DNA of 64,000 nt from Termitomyces sp. T153 (lineage: Eukaryota; Basidiomycota; Agaricomycetes; Agaricales; Lyophyllaceae). The notes under the pieces are model-generated. The model searched no databases. It was not told the origin of the DNA and worked only from the letters and a program-made list of their open reading frames with translations. The stretch is from assembly GCA_018296165.2 (NCBI GenBank), contig JACKQL020000011.1, forward strand, positions 310,001 through 374,000, read 5' to 3'. The translations under genes were made by a program, and so were the position numbers. Shown here piece after piece: positions 34,581 through 47,043 of this stretch (the first letter of the stretch is position 1; every line of letters begins with the position of its first letter).

Positions 34581-36412
34581 CTAGTCAACAACCATTGATT
34601 CACCGCTCTCCTGTTGTGCCTTGTACAGCTCCATGCTCTTCGAAGCATATTGGTTGGGATGTGTGATGCTCTCCCCATTACCAACACCTTCGCCCTTCTT
34701 GACACCGAACGAGGAATGTGTGATCTCAAAGACGCGGGTGCATGCGACGTGATAATGGCCTGCTTTGACGGTCGCCATAATCTCCGACAAGTCAGTAGAT
34801 GTTAAACCTCGAGAGGAGTATGTCGAGAGAAGAGCTGTTTGGAGGTTCTCCGGTGAATAATGTCGATAGGGACAACCGTGATCCGAGGGACCAGATGTGA
34901 GAAGTTGCATGCAGCTGTGTGCTGTGAGTCGTAATGGTTAGGTGAATAGGATGGGAAACTCACCTTTTTGCAGCATAATTTGCTCGCTTGCCCTCCAAAC
35001 CATACGAGTGACGAATGTTATACTTGTATTCTTTGTTGAATTTGTCGTCCGTTATCCTGTCGAATGACTTTCGCCAAAAGACGATGGCTTCATCAATTGA
35101 TAACCCCAGCACCTGCAACTAGTCAGTGAGAGAGTTCGAATGATATCGCGTTCAATGTGTACTTTCAAGAACAATCCATAATTTAATCGTCCAAAATGCT
35201 TGAGGTGATGATCTCGTCGTAGATTATCGTGCATAGCACGCATACACATGGGGAAGTGCTTCTTGGCCAAACCGTCTACCATTTCCGCTTTGATTTCATC
35301 GCCATTGGCCGGCTCTCCTGAACCAATCCATTCGGATGGGACACCAGCAAGGAAACCTTGAGATAGGTTATCCAGTATGGGAATTATCCGTGTATCCTCG
35401 TCCAGACGCGGTAGAGCACGCGCAGTTAGCTACGTCACAGATGTCAGGTTACTGCAGTAATCATAGGGTGGAGGATAATCACCTCGAGAGCTCTATTCAG
35501 ATGGACTTCGAACTCCTGAAAGACGATACTTGACTGTTCTTTGGCAGGTACGTATGCCCAACCCCCCCGCAAGAACACTCGTCGTTTTTCAACAAGATCA
35601 GGAACGCGTGTCCATTTTACCTGCAAAGATTAACGAGAAACTTACGCATCGTGATACAAGGCGTACTTTGTAGTATTTTTCACCTTCGAAGGCTTGTTCA
35701 CGGACAGTCTCAATCTTAGACCCTATATAACAAGCCAATAACTCCCTTCGATACTTGGTTTTCTCTGCTGCATCCACCTTCAATGCGATTTGATCGTTTT
35801 CTACGAACACGAAAATCGTTACTCACAGCAGTCCAATTGAAGTCCCTCGAATTAAGAAAGAGCTCTCGTTCACTCGTGGCATCCTCATCGTATCTCACTC
35901 TGAATAACGTTGATTCAGCCTTTACAAATCGCCGTCTGAGGTCTTCCCTGGTATTGGTCTGATCAGCAGTGCTTTGGTAACAATACAGTGAACAAAAGAC
36001 AATGCTCACGATCGACAAAATGCTAAGCGTAGAACATAATGACCCAGGTGGTCTTTCCTACGCTCTGAATCGCGGTCTACGCTTTTGGCGCTTGTCGCAT
36101 GCAGCGGGAGGTACTTTAGGCACTGAGCATTTGTGACGGTCTTCAGCTCTTCCCATGACCGGTTTCGCGCTGCAGATGATTCTATCTCCGCAAGTATCCG
36201 TAAACGGTCCAGAGCACATCTCTCAAATTCTTCGACAGTGACATCGTAAAGCGGAGGTTTGTCGTAGCTGTGGACCGTTGTGAGCTGCGTTCAGCTTGAA
36301 GAGACGTAGCGTACAAATTGAGTCTGTGAGGGTATTTCAATGATCCATGATTGGTGACTTGTAAGAGATCATTGTCATCCTGGAAGACTTTGCGTTCGTT
36401 GCTTTTGTACAT
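34581..36412 (-). CDS. PRI2: DNA primase large subunit
   Basis: Pri2 joins the catalytic subunit Pri1 and DNA polymerase alpha to make RNA-DNA primers at replication origins. The start at 36412 gives [20 protein letters not shown] and [11 protein letters not shown]. An intron beginning GTACGC restores [20 protein letters not shown]. Downstream exons read [48 protein letters not shown], and the C-terminal iron-sulfur domain with [20 protein letters not shown] and [20 protein letters not shown]. Cysteines in [20 protein letters not shown] and VACTRV match the four 4Fe-4S ligands of the family. It ends with VVD and a TAG at 34581-34583. There are about seven introns. It lies tandem behind PSY2 with 180 bp between. 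Confidence 0.93.
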
Positions 36413-36592
36413 GAGTGAAAGAGAAAAGTCACGAACACGACTCGTCACGCGTTCCGTCACATACAGAATCAAGGAGAGAAGCCACTTGTTTTCGCTGGTA
36501 TAGTATAAACATGATAGCAAGTCTTGTCGAAGGGCGTATGAATGAAAATAGTATATAACAAGTCAAATGAGCAAGAGTAAAGTAACCATCGA

Positions 36593-39500
36593 CTATCCCG
36601 TATCTCCGTCTTTTGCGCCCGTTTCTGGAGGAGCAGGTGTAGAAGGGATTGTCGCTGAAGCGTTGAGACTCGTGACGCCCAATTTGACCTTGATCTTTTT
36701 TGATGGATCATCACCGTTTTTAGTCCGAGTCCCAAAGCTAAACTTCTCCTTCAATATCCCAAAGTCTAGTTTTTTCGTCTTACTGAGGCGCTCCATGAGA
36801 ACGTCGTCATCGGCTTCATCATCCTCCCGCCGCCGTTTCTCGCTCGGTCTTAAAGAATCCAACGACGCCATCAGACCAGGTGCCGGCGACTGTGGTCTTA
36901 ACCTAGACCTTGCGATCGATTCTAGAATGTCGTCATCGTCGTCTTCTGTACTTAATCGTTTGGGCGGAGGCCCAGACGTTGACATTGGCGCTTGTCGATG
37001 TACCAAAATCGGGCTAGCGGGTATTTCTGGAGACGGCGACCGGGATGAACCAGGGTCCATCCGGTGTGTGTTATCGCCAGCCGACGGCAATGGTTTCCGA
37101 CCATCGTCTTCATCCTCCTCACCATAATCAGCCGATACTAACGATCCCATGATAGGGTTTCTCAGGGGCGGCCGATATCCCTTGGCAACACCCCCAATGG
37201 ACGATCGCCGCTTCCGTTTATGAACACTGTGTGCAGGAATACCGTGTGGCGCAGCCTTCGGCCATATTGTGCTGACAACGGGAATAAGGTCTTCGTCGTC
37301 GTCGTCGGCGTTGAAGTAATTCTCTTCTTCCGCATCCAGAACCCGACCCGATGGCTGCCAACCGCGGGCCTCTACCGTCCTGGGAATTAGTCGGTATGAT
37401 CAACGATGAACAAAGTCAAAAAGTTTTAACACGAACTTGTCAAGTTTAGAGTCGGCCGGTGGCGGTTCTTTGTTCTGTTGCAGTATTTCGAACTGGATCC
37501 AAGCATTGAACTGCTCGAAACGTTGACCTCCAAGCGGACTCTGAGCTAGTTTACGAAGCTCCTCTTCGTGTTTCATCCAGCAGAACTTTCCGAGTTCCCG
37601 GACTTTTTCCTATAGCGGGAACAGTCGGTTTTCGGTCTTCATCAATATGTTGACGTACTAACCTTCCGGATAAAGTCAAAATACTCTTGACATGAACAAC
37701 TCAAAAGGTTGTCGCGTCTTGATTCCTGTAGGGTTAAATCTAGAAGTGGCTTGACCACGTCATGTTTCATAATCTGAGTATGTATGTTTGGATTGTTTTG
37801 TCGAAGCAGAAGTCTAAATATCCGAAAAGAAGCTAAGAACAAAAAATTAGTCTTGATACAAATTGAAGTGAATATAAGATATAGCACCATGCCGAAGATG
37901 TTTATCCCGCGCCTTGAGGAGACTGACAAGTCGGACAAGAATGTTCGAAGATATCATATAGAAGTGTATTCGGAAGTGATGCTGAGCCACGAAATTGTAC
38001 ATTAGATCGCTGAGGTAAACATAGCGATTTGTCTCCTCTCGCGTCAATGGTAATACAGTTTCTGAGATATCACTGTCAGGTTGAGAATGCACATGCCAAG
38101 AGTTTAACTCTACCTTGAACGTTTCGCCATTCAGGCAAGTCAAAAAATGGCTTGAAGAGAATGCCTAGACAATCTTTGTAGAAATAGTCCATGTAACGTT
38201 CAGTTCCGGGATCATCCTTGCGCGGTGGCTGTTTATGAGCCCCAAGAGCCTTTGATCACAAATAAGTCGATTGAGAGTCCAAATTTACACCCAACCAAGA
38301 GTTTTCTTACCTGTCCAGCCTCAGTCCCAGCAGCAGCAAGAGCTGTTGCGGCAGCCTCTCCCAATGGCACGTCCATCCACACCTTCAGGGCATCTCCCAC
38401 CTGACATTGAACCGCCAAATCCCTGCTCTGAGCCACAATCCTGCATGCCATCTCCAGAATCGTCTCCGCCTTATCCGCACCCTTCCTCTCACCCGCACGT
38501 TCCTTCTCAATAGCCACCACTTGCTTGAGCACATGTCCCCTTACACCATTGAGGTCATGGTCCAACAGCGCCACAAGGATCTCACCAGCTGCGCTGATCA
38601 TGGGTTTGTTCACCGCCTCGCGCTCGGAGAGGCTCATAGCCCATTGTACGCCAAAGAGCACGCCACGGTCAACAAGCGTGCGAAAGAGTGCAAGCCGAGT
38701 AGCGAGCTGTACGTTTTTTCCCATAACACATAATTGTTGGACGAGAATGATGACTTCCCGCCGAAGCTCAATTTCCTCATCCGTGAGGTCATCTGGAGGA
38801 GCGAAAGCATAGTGATCTGGCCGCTTCGGAGGTGACGATAATGGAGCAAGTACGGGTGTAAGGGCACGGCCATTAGGATGCGGAGAGCTGTCGCCGTTTG
38901 CCTTAGGGCTCGAGGGAGCTTGTTTTTGGTCTACCTCCATCACATCGGGGTCACCATTCTTGTATCCAGGTAAAACATTCCCGTTGGCGTCGACGTTCAA
39001 ACCTACAGCTGGTTTCCTGCCATTGGTGATGGTGGGTAAAGCAGCTGGAAGTAGGCCGCCACTCAGCATGCACTCGTCCACAAAGAGTTTAACGATTTCG
39101 CGTAGAAAGCCATGATCGTTTTGGACGTGCGTTATGATGTCAATCTGATTGAAAATAATACAGGAATTGAGGACGTTGAATGTTGAGTCGTCAAGAGCGC
39201 GGGCCAAAACAACGTCCTTGAGGAACTGGAGGCGGTAAGTGTGGTGGATTTTTCGTTGGATATTGAGGTCACGTATTGGTACGGGTTGGTGGAAATGGGA
39301 GGTTTGGTGAAGGAATTCGCGGTAATTAGCTTTGTGGTTGGGGAAATCAGGGTCATCTGCGAAACTCTGAGCCGTGTGTACGACGGACAGCTACAATTAG
39401 ACGTACATTCTAACATTCCAACAACACCAAAGAATAAGTCATCTTCCAAAATATGTTCGTACATGGTGTGGTCATTAAGCATTACTGTGAAGGCGAAGGG

Positions 39501-40833
39501 TGGTCAATGTGATTCGGGACTAGGGATGGCATGTCACATACATATCGTTTGCATCATACTACATAGTGCATGCAAGTTCTCCAAGTTCTCCAAATCCTCG
39601 GCCATATTAAATACCTCAATGAGAGACTTGATGTATTCCTGGGTGAACGAAAAAGGGGAAACGAGAATGTGTTATCAGCTACTGTATACATGTTGTAAAC
39701 TATAAACATGCAAATCGCCTGGAAATGGGGATTTGAAGATTCTTGAAAACAAAAACTCACCTCTTGTTGAATATATTCACATATCCGCTCTTTGAAATTC
39801 TGTGTCCGCGCTAGCGTCTTGACAGCCCTTTCAATCTCGACAATGATACCAAGTTCTGGTCGGGGAAGATGCCCAGAACGGATGATACCCGCGGTCGTCA
39901 CGGATGGAGGATCAGGCCCGATATGCGGTGATGAAGACAGACTCGATAGGCTATCTGGGAGATATTGTGGATAAATCTAGTTAGCAGAAGGCTGAAACGC
40001 ACCTGTGGCATGCATGTGTCGTTGGACGTCACAAATGAAGTTCCAAACTTCCGCGCAACCTTCCGGATCTTGAAAGCTAAGAGCATAGTCGACACCATTG
40101 GGCTCAGTCCAAACGATGAGCGTATCTGAGCAATAGGTATAAGCATTCTCGATCTCGAAAAAAAGTCGTACACACCTTGTTGCCGTTGATAGACATCATT
40201 GGAGCGAATGACTGTGGAAAGGATGATATCTTCATAACGTTTTTCTGAGCGTGCAATGAGAAGGGCTTCGCTTGTGTCTTCGGAGAACTGGCCAAAACAG
40301 AAGGCAGTCCCTTGATCTACCCATCTAGCACCTATAAGCTCGTAGACCTGAGTGTCCATATGAGCATGTTAGACATAAACCGTTGCATATGAAACTCATC
40401 GCACCTTGACGCGCTTCAGTTCGTGGTCGCCTTCAGCCGCCCAGTCCTGACCTTCATCAACCACGGAATCCGACATGTGCTCTAGCAACTCCATTTGCTC
40501 ATTCATAGGTGTAACAGAGCCTTCGCCCTCTTTTATCAACTCCAAGTCGTGTTGTTGTTCCGACACCTGTTCCGGGCCTTTGACGCCTTCCTCTACCTGG
40601 TTAGAGCTGCCCTCAGCATTGGTGCCTTCTCGCGCAGTGGCCTGTTTCTCCTCGGGAGTTGTGCAGTCCTTTGAGTCGGCTGCTTGTGTGTTCGGCGTAT
40701 GTGGAGCTGTTGTGTCTGGAGTGGATATTTGGGTATCGGTGAAGGTGGAACCAGCACCATCAGGGTTGGTGGACGTGGAGGGCAACAAAAGGAGAGACTG
40801 GGTTTGGGATATGGAGCCCGGGTCGGTGCTCAT
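36593..40833 (-). CDS. PSY2: Protein phosphatase 4 regulatory subunit 3 (Psy2/SMEK)
   Basis: This scaffold targets PP4 to substrates in DNA-damage recovery and other pathways. The N-terminus (MSTDPGSISQTQSLLLLPST, start at 40833) is a Ser/Thr/Glu-rich extension of about 140 residues. The EVH1/PH-like domain follows: KRVKVYELIGARWVDQGTAF, then TLIVWTEPNGVDYALSFQDP. The SMK (DUF625) region carries YIKSLIEVFNMAEDLENLEN, MYEHILEDDLFFGVVGMLEY and VLARALDDSTFNVLNSCIIF. Armadillo-like helices continue through VVKPLLDLTLQESRRDNLLS. The C-terminus (36593-37150) is acidic and disordered, with basic clusters such as SEKRRRED that could serve as nuclear signals. More than ten introns. The frames open opposite to the last exon are shadows. 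TAG is at 36593-36595. Confidence 0.92.
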
Positions 40834-41131
40834 TGTCAGCAGGGAAGGACAGGGACGGAGAGGAGAGTATAGTACACGATCAACGAGGGTCGTGGGTACT
40901 TTTTGGGCAAATCAACCTTGGCACGCGAACTAGCCACTCCAGCTCAGGGCTCGTTGTATTCAACGTCGCGCTCGCTGTTGCGGCCGTCGACAAGGCACTA
41001 TGGATCGCCGTGATCCAGTCCGTCCTTCAGAACCGCGCCCCAAGTCGATGCTTCGGTGTTTGGAATATTCTTACGTAAGCACAGAAAAATTGGAGGGACT
41101 TTAGAGTTTCGCCCATTCAGCTGCGACCACG
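40834..41131. promoter_or_regulatory. Bidirectional promoter between PSY2 and TOM20
   Basis: A 298-bp gap separates start codons pointing away from each other. It is CpG-containing and lacks any obvious TATA box. Confidence 0.4.
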
Positions 41132-41892
41132 ATGGATTCGCGTGCAACCCGCGTCTTGGCCATTACCGGCATCACTCTCCTCAGTGGTGCCCTGGCTTAT
41201 GCTTATTACTTCGACTACAAGCGGAGGAACGATGCCGAGTTCCGCAAGAACCTTCGTTCGTACCACACATCGGTCTCAGCCTTATCACTGACCCATTTTC
41301 TAGGCAAGGAGAAGAAGCGTGTGTCCAAAGCTGTTGCGCAGTCGAAGGAGTCTTTGCAATCAGTAAAAGTCGATGGGCAGCCCTCCACATTTGAGGAAGC
41401 CCTCGAACTAGTCAGGAAAGAGGAACCTCCTGCGTCTCCTGAAGAAAAGGAGAGTTATTTCATGAGTCAAGTCGCCATGGGCGAGCAACTCAGTGCTAAA
41501 GGTGGGCTTCCACTGATTTGACTATTCAATCTGAGATAATCATGTTCTGCAGGTCCCAGTCACTACCTTGCTGCCGCTACGTGTTTCTACCGGGCAATGA
41601 AGGTGTATCCTTCACCTATGGAACTTATGGTCATCTATGAACAGACTTTACCCCAGCCTATCGTTACCGTAAGCAGCTCCTCCACTGTTGGTCGTCCTAC
41701 TGCTAAACTCTGGGACTACAGGTCGTTATACAAATGATGAGCGCCGATGTAAGTCCCCGTTTTCCATCAAGCACCAGTGATCAGAATCTTTCGGATGATG
41801 AGGAGACGAGCTCGACGAGCGGTGGGCCGCCGTCAGAAACTTCTTCTCAAGAGTGGGACAAGGTCACGGACCCAGGGGCCCATGCCTCATGA
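41132..41892 (+). CDS. TOM20: Mitochondrial import receptor subunit TOM20
   Basis: Tom20 sits in the mitochondrial outer membrane and binds presequences. The start at 41132 gives MDSRATRVLAITGITLLSGA followed by LAYAYYFDYKRRND: a single N-terminal membrane anchor and then a charged stretch, the usual Tom20 layout. A short intron joins RKNLR to KEKKRVSKAV. The TPR-like receptor domain reads FMSQVAMGEQLSAKGPSHYL, AAATCFYRAMKVYPSPMELM and IYEQTLPQPIVTVVIQMMSA. The C-terminus is Ser/Glu-rich and ends with HAS at the TGA at 41890-41892. Three introns are supported. Confidence 0.93.
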
Positions 41893-42129
41893 TCGATGGG
41901 ATTATTGATGGCATCTCACGTCTCTCTCAATGCGAACCGGATGATCGGGGAGGAAAGTCCATCTGTAGACATGGACGTTGATTGTTATTTTCACCTGCTT
42001 TCGTGCCAATGCTGCATGCGATCTAATATATCTTCTGTGTCTTTTTTCTTGGGTAAATCATTATTCAGGCTAAACAAAGACACGAAGGTGAGCCAACGGC
42101 ATTCATAAGATGTGCATGGAGACTGAGCC

Positions 42130-43440
42130 ATGCCTTTAGGCTTTTACGAAGCATTCCCTCCAAAATCAATGAAGACTCGCGTCGAAGGGCGTCGCGGCCG
42201 CAAGGTGCTCATCGTCACCGAAGATGTTGCAGCCGGCGAAGTCATCTATAAGGTTCCAATCGATGAATATTTTGTCCGACCTTGACAGTTTTCTCACATG
42301 TCCCAACACAGGAACAACCTGTCGTTACAGCTCTCGATGCTGACTTGCAAGAATCTGGAAAATACTGTGCTCATTGTCTACGATCCATCCAATCTGGGAC
42401 CTCAGTAGAACTGTCCAAAGACGCGAATCCGATAAATTCAACGTTCTGCTCAAAAGCCTGCCTAACCGCTAACAAGACTCAGTCGCACAACCTCCTTTTC
42501 ACCTCTGAATCCCCGTTGCCGCCTGCACTCGGCCAGCCTCTCAGTGCAGAGGGACGGGCAGCACGTCTCAAAGCTCAGGAGCGCTACATTGCCCTCCTCA
42601 AGAAGGAAAAACGTGCTGCTCCAGTGCTTCTTGGCCGGTTCATTGCACGTCAGATAGCGGTTGAGACTGCCAAAATGTCAAACCTCGCAACACCAGACAG
42701 CGACTTTACGAATGCGGAGGGCTATCTGTTGGCTGACCATATTGAACGTCTGAGGTATATCGACCTAAAACCTTCGCAGGAAGAGCGTCACGCGTTGGTG
42801 GATGTATTGCAAACCGCCTTGCCGGGTATAGAAAATCTGGTCAAGGATGCATACGCAACTCTGTTGGGCAAAATAACATACAATGCTTTTGGTGTCTGCT
42901 TCGGAGACGGACGGGATGACAAGGTCAGTTCATTCACCCCTTCAAACTAAAAATTTACAACCCCGAGTAATCAATATCTTTCCGGCTCCTTAGTCCGCAT
43001 CCGCAGCTCGGCCGGAGGACGTTGAGAAAACACGTACACCCCTCGGGACGTCTCGTCAAATCGGCACGGCATTCTACACCCTCTCTTGCTACCTCGCACA
43101 CTCCTGCGATCCCAATGCCCATCCCTCGTTTAGCTCTGGAACTGCTGAGCTCAGCCTTGTTGCCACCCGCGATCTGAAGAAGGGTGACGAGCTTACCATC
43201 GCGTATGTTGATGTGAAGAAACGGGAAGGCGAAACGACTGTCGAATGTAGACGTAGGCGGCGCATTGAGCTCGTGCGTGGGTGGCGCTTTGCGTGCCCGT
43301 GCCAGCGTTGTGTGGAGGAGGGCAAGGAGCTCAGCGGTGAGGAGAAGGTGATTGATGCGACTTTGGAGAAGGATGGATCCAAGGTTGACGCCGTTGTCTC
43401 CCGCTATGATAGTGAAGTGGAGAACAACAACGTTGAGTGA
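42130..43440 (+). CDS. SET-domain protein, SMYD/Set5-like
   Basis: This is a probable protein-lysine methyltransferase. Exon 1 starts MPLGFYEAFPPKSMKTRVEG and ends AGEVIYK. The next exon carries a split-SET insert with a MYND-like cysteine pattern: YCAHCLRSIQSG, then FCSKACLTANKTQSH. The catalytic core follows: ITYNAFGVCFGDGRDDK, then after an intron GTAFYTLSCYLAHSCDPNAH, a version of the NHSCxPN S-adenosylmethionine-binding motif in which Ala replaces Asn, and KGDELTIAYVDV with the active-site Tyr. A post-SET cluster FACPCQRC follows. The substrate cannot be deduced. It ends at the TGA at 43438-43440 and lies 237 bp downstream of TOM20 on the same strand. Confidence 0.85.
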
Positions 43441-43867
43441 GATTTCTGTGCTCGTTTGAGTGACAGATACGTCTTTATTTACACTGCACATTAATGTCTG
43501 TTCATTTGCATATACGTCTACCTCAAAACTACAGTCTTTGCAATATATGACTTAGCCCAACTCACTCGATCTTGGCTTGCCTGACTTTGTGACTCGAAAC
43601 AATAGGATGATATTACTAGAGTAGTTACAATTGTACACGTGGAAGAATGCAACAAATACAGTAAGTCCATGCAAAAGATCGTAACAAGATGAGGAAGGAA
43701 CTGGATATATATGCCAATGGTCATGCCAAAAAAACAAAGCAAGATCAGAGTCGCATTATGGATCTCAAAAAGTTGCAGAGTACGAACAAGAAAAAATGAA
43801 ACCTAATTATGTGTCAGGGAACGTACTTGATATATGAGACTCAGTTCCTCAGTGATTTGTTAATTTG
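43441..43867. other. Convergent intergenic region
   Basis: This 427-bp gap lies between converging genes. It is AT-rich and probably holds two 3' UTRs. Nothing else was recognised. Confidence 0.3.
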
Positions 43868-46516
43868 TTAGGCCAAACTTCGCCACATTCCCGAGTCCGG
43901 AATTTCGCTACGTGCTTTGAGAATCTTGAACGCAGCTATCCGACCACGTCCTCCTAATGACGCGTCTGCCGTCGCTAGCTTTGGCTCATCATCCTCATCT
44001 TGCTCCTCTTCATCTCTATCGTTCACAGACGCAAAATCCAAAGGGCCTGGATCCAAGGTACGAAAACGATCTCTCTCTGCATAGACAGCCTTTCGGATTG
44101 CTGCGGATGATTGCTTTTTGTGATTGGTTGGCGAGGTGGTATGAGCTTGGCTAGCAAGAGTAGTAGGCTGATAAGACGCCAAGGTCAGCTCTTCTCTCGC
44201 TTTGGGTAGTTTCATGGATACCGGCAACGATCCAGCAACCACTGCTATGGTGAAGATATTAGCAACGTATTTGAGAAAGTATGGAAACGGTCTTGACCTG
44301 GTTGTTGCATGTGTTTGGGCAACACGTCTGGGATAGCGAATCCGGAAGCATCGGTACCAGCGTCATCTTCTCCTTCCTCGAGGATAGCCTCGCTATCGTA
44401 ACGTCCAGGCTGCCGTTTGACGAATGTCTGCCACGCTTTGCTCTCTGGATTCCAAGCACCTCGGTGACTGGGTGTGTTTGCAGCTAGAAGTTCCAGCATT
44501 TTCGGATCAGGCGATGGCGTGCTGAATGTATCACTAGTTTCGACCTGTGAGGCCGGCGCCTCTGGGAAAGAGGATCTTGGCAATGTTAACGTCAGCGTGG
44601 TGGCAGACGGTTCAGGACCTTTCCTTGACGGGCGGACGAGAGACGGAGCAGGGAGTGAGGCAGGCCGTAAGCCCGAGAAAGACGTCGACAGATTATCCAT
44701 GTTTTGTGGACGTTGTCTTCGTGGCCGGACAGCAAGAGCAGGCTGCTCGACAAGTTGAAGCGTTGCCTTACCGGGCGATCCCTGATGTGCGCCTTCTAGG
44801 TCTTCGAGCACAAAAATCATGTCTGCCAAACGAACCTAAGTGGCGTGGCATGAGAGGTTATAGGGAAGGTTTACCAGTGTCTGCCTTGGCTGCATTCTCC
44901 TCCTCCTCTGCCTGTTCTGCGATAACCTCCCTCTTGATGGTGACGACAGCAGGCTTGACGTCGAAGGTGACCTTCTTGCCCTTCCTGTCTGGGGCACGTG
45001 ATGGGGAGAGAGGCTGCTTCTCTGGCTGCTTCTGAGTGTCGTCATTGTTGACGATCGGATGCGAAGAGCCAGCAGCCTGGCTCTGATCTGGAGCGTCCTC
45101 TGCTTTGCCCAGCGGCCGTCCTCGCTGCCGCGCCTCGTCCGCGTCCTTCACAACGAGATATCTGTAGCTCGTCGCCATATCCAGCCCGTCCTGTATGTTT
45201 CGTCGTATCTGATGAACATTCTCCACTGGGGGTGTAGCGGTCGATGAGGCTACCGTAGAACCCGAATAGGCAGTTCCATTTGACATACGAGAGGATGCAC
45301 GATCATCAGATGGCGGAGGCGACGTAGCAGTCGCCCGAGCTCTTGGATGGTAAAACGAAGAGCTAGTGAGCGATGCCGAGAGAGCAGACATGCGAGGCGC
45401 TGGTGGAGACGATGATCTCGGACGCAAGACTCTAGCCGGGATAAACTCTCGTACTACACTGACACCGGGCGTTCCGGGCGATGTGGGTTCTCGCCCGTTA
45501 ACGGCAGCCCGTTCCCTAGATCCCGAGGCGGAAGCTCTTCGCACACTCGGGTGACCAGACTCTTGCTGTATCTGGCTGACGCCCTCCCTGACTCTTTTCC
45601 ACAACGTGTTGACTTTCCTTCTGAGCTCCACATCGGTAAATTCAATTTCCGAGATTTTGATTTTCATCTGCTCGGTCATGTACTCTTCAGCCGCATCTCG
45701 CACAGCCTGTGATTCCTGCATTGCGTGACTTGCTAGATAGGAAAACACCGGATGTGATGGCGTAAAGGGGGGTGGGAGAAATACCGGTTGGAGATTGGCA
45801 AAAAATTTAGGCGATGGAGGGGGGGGTGATGCTGTCAAAGAACGTGATGGCGGCCGTTCATAAATCGGTTCAGGAGTCGCAGCAGGCGATTCTAATGGCA
45901 GTAGAACAACATTAAAAAGTGCCGAGAAGTTTGTAGATGATGCTGCCTCTTCGACGGCGTTCCCTGTCTACACATATGTAGCAAGATCATCAAGACCAGT
46001 AAGTCAAATAACAATTGAAGCGTGAAAAGTAGTATCAGTGTCGAAATGACTCACCAGACAATCCTTGTGTATCTCGATCCACCCAGTCAGACTCTTCAAG
46101 ATATCACGTTCTACCCAGTCTTCAGTAGGTAGCAGCGGCCCATCCTTCCCCTCAATATCCGGAGAATACGTTTGATACACGCGATAAACCACAAGACGGC
46201 AAAGCAAGCACGTTATACTTGTATATCGAGAAAATCGAGATGTTCCCGCAATAGGTACTCCGCGCGTCCGCGTCCTGACCGTTAACTGTGGATGGGACTA
46301 CGTAGAAAAGCCTAAGAACAATAGAATCGTGTAGCAGAGCGGCATGCGTACGACAGAGATCCCTTGTTCGCCCACGAACACTTGTGAGAATGCTGGCTCG
46401 TCACTTGATGGAGGTGGAGGTGTATCAACTTCGTCGGCCTTGCCCGGTACAATCCGGATATTGAGACATTGGCAGGCATGAATGTCCTGTTCGCTGCCCG
46501 CTGTAGTGCAGGGCAT
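43868..46516 (-). CDS. Long disordered hypothetical protein with cysteine-rich N-terminus
   Basis: I do not recognise the family. The start at 46516 (MPCTTAGSEQDIHACQCLNI) encodes CxC, and after an intron SRFSRYTSITCLLCRLVVYR supplies a CxxC; the spacing suggests a small metal-binding N-terminal fold. A helical segment WVERDILKSLTGWIEIHKDC follows. Beyond about 45840 the protein is Ser/Pro-rich, with one coiled-coil-like part (EYMTEQMKIKISEIEFTDVE, LRRKVNTLWKRVREGVSQIQ). The last exons carry RGAWNPESKAWQTFVKRQPG and RKAVYAERDRFRTLDPGP, which look conserved. It ends at the TAA at 43868-43870. Five or so introns. The open frame through about 2.6 kb and good splice sites support a real gene. Confidence 0.72.
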
Positions 46517-47043
46517 ATGAGTGCAGGGAGAGGAGTAATGTTAACAAGCGAGAGGATGGCTCAGATGGGAGTAAAGACGGAAAAGCGGTTCCGACTTAGA
46601 TCATCTGCTTGCAAGGTACGACTCGCTTTGTATATCATATATGTATGTTTCAACTCCTTTCATGGCTAGCACCCGGCTGGTTCTGTAAAAATCCTTGATC
46701 GAACCCCCAATCGTCACCTCCGCGAATAAGTACTGATTGGAAAATTTAAACGTTCGTGCCTATCAGGCAGCTCGGTGTTCGAATTCATCCTACACCCCCG
46801 CGGAAAAAAGTATAGTCTGACCCACGGTATACATCTATCTATCGAGAGAGGCCACGTATATGGCCCGACAAAAACGCTCTTCTATTTTTCACGGACTACA
46901 CGTCCAGATATGAATATGGAGCGGATATTTACTATACCTCCGTGCCACCAGGAAAAACTCGCTGCGGAGACAGCCGCTGTGGGCCGACCTTTCATTCACC
47001 AAGCTAGCGCGAATGCCACTCATTTCCCGAACCGATGGACGTC
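46517..47043. promoter_or_regulatory. Upstream region of the disordered gene and 3' flank of CLPTM1
   Basis: This 527-bp gap lies between two minus-strand genes. No coding sequence or known motif was found. Confidence 0.3.

Noticed and set aside
36567..37127. A 186-codon open frame on the plus strand opposite the PSY2 C-terminus
   Set aside because: It is antisense to an acidic, well-supported exon and its Ser-rich sequence is a by-product of Asp/Glu codons on the other strand.
20205..40833. TIP41 and PSY2 as a phosphatase-regulation cluster
   Set aside because: They are about 15 kb apart with many unrelated genes between; the proximity is likely chance.
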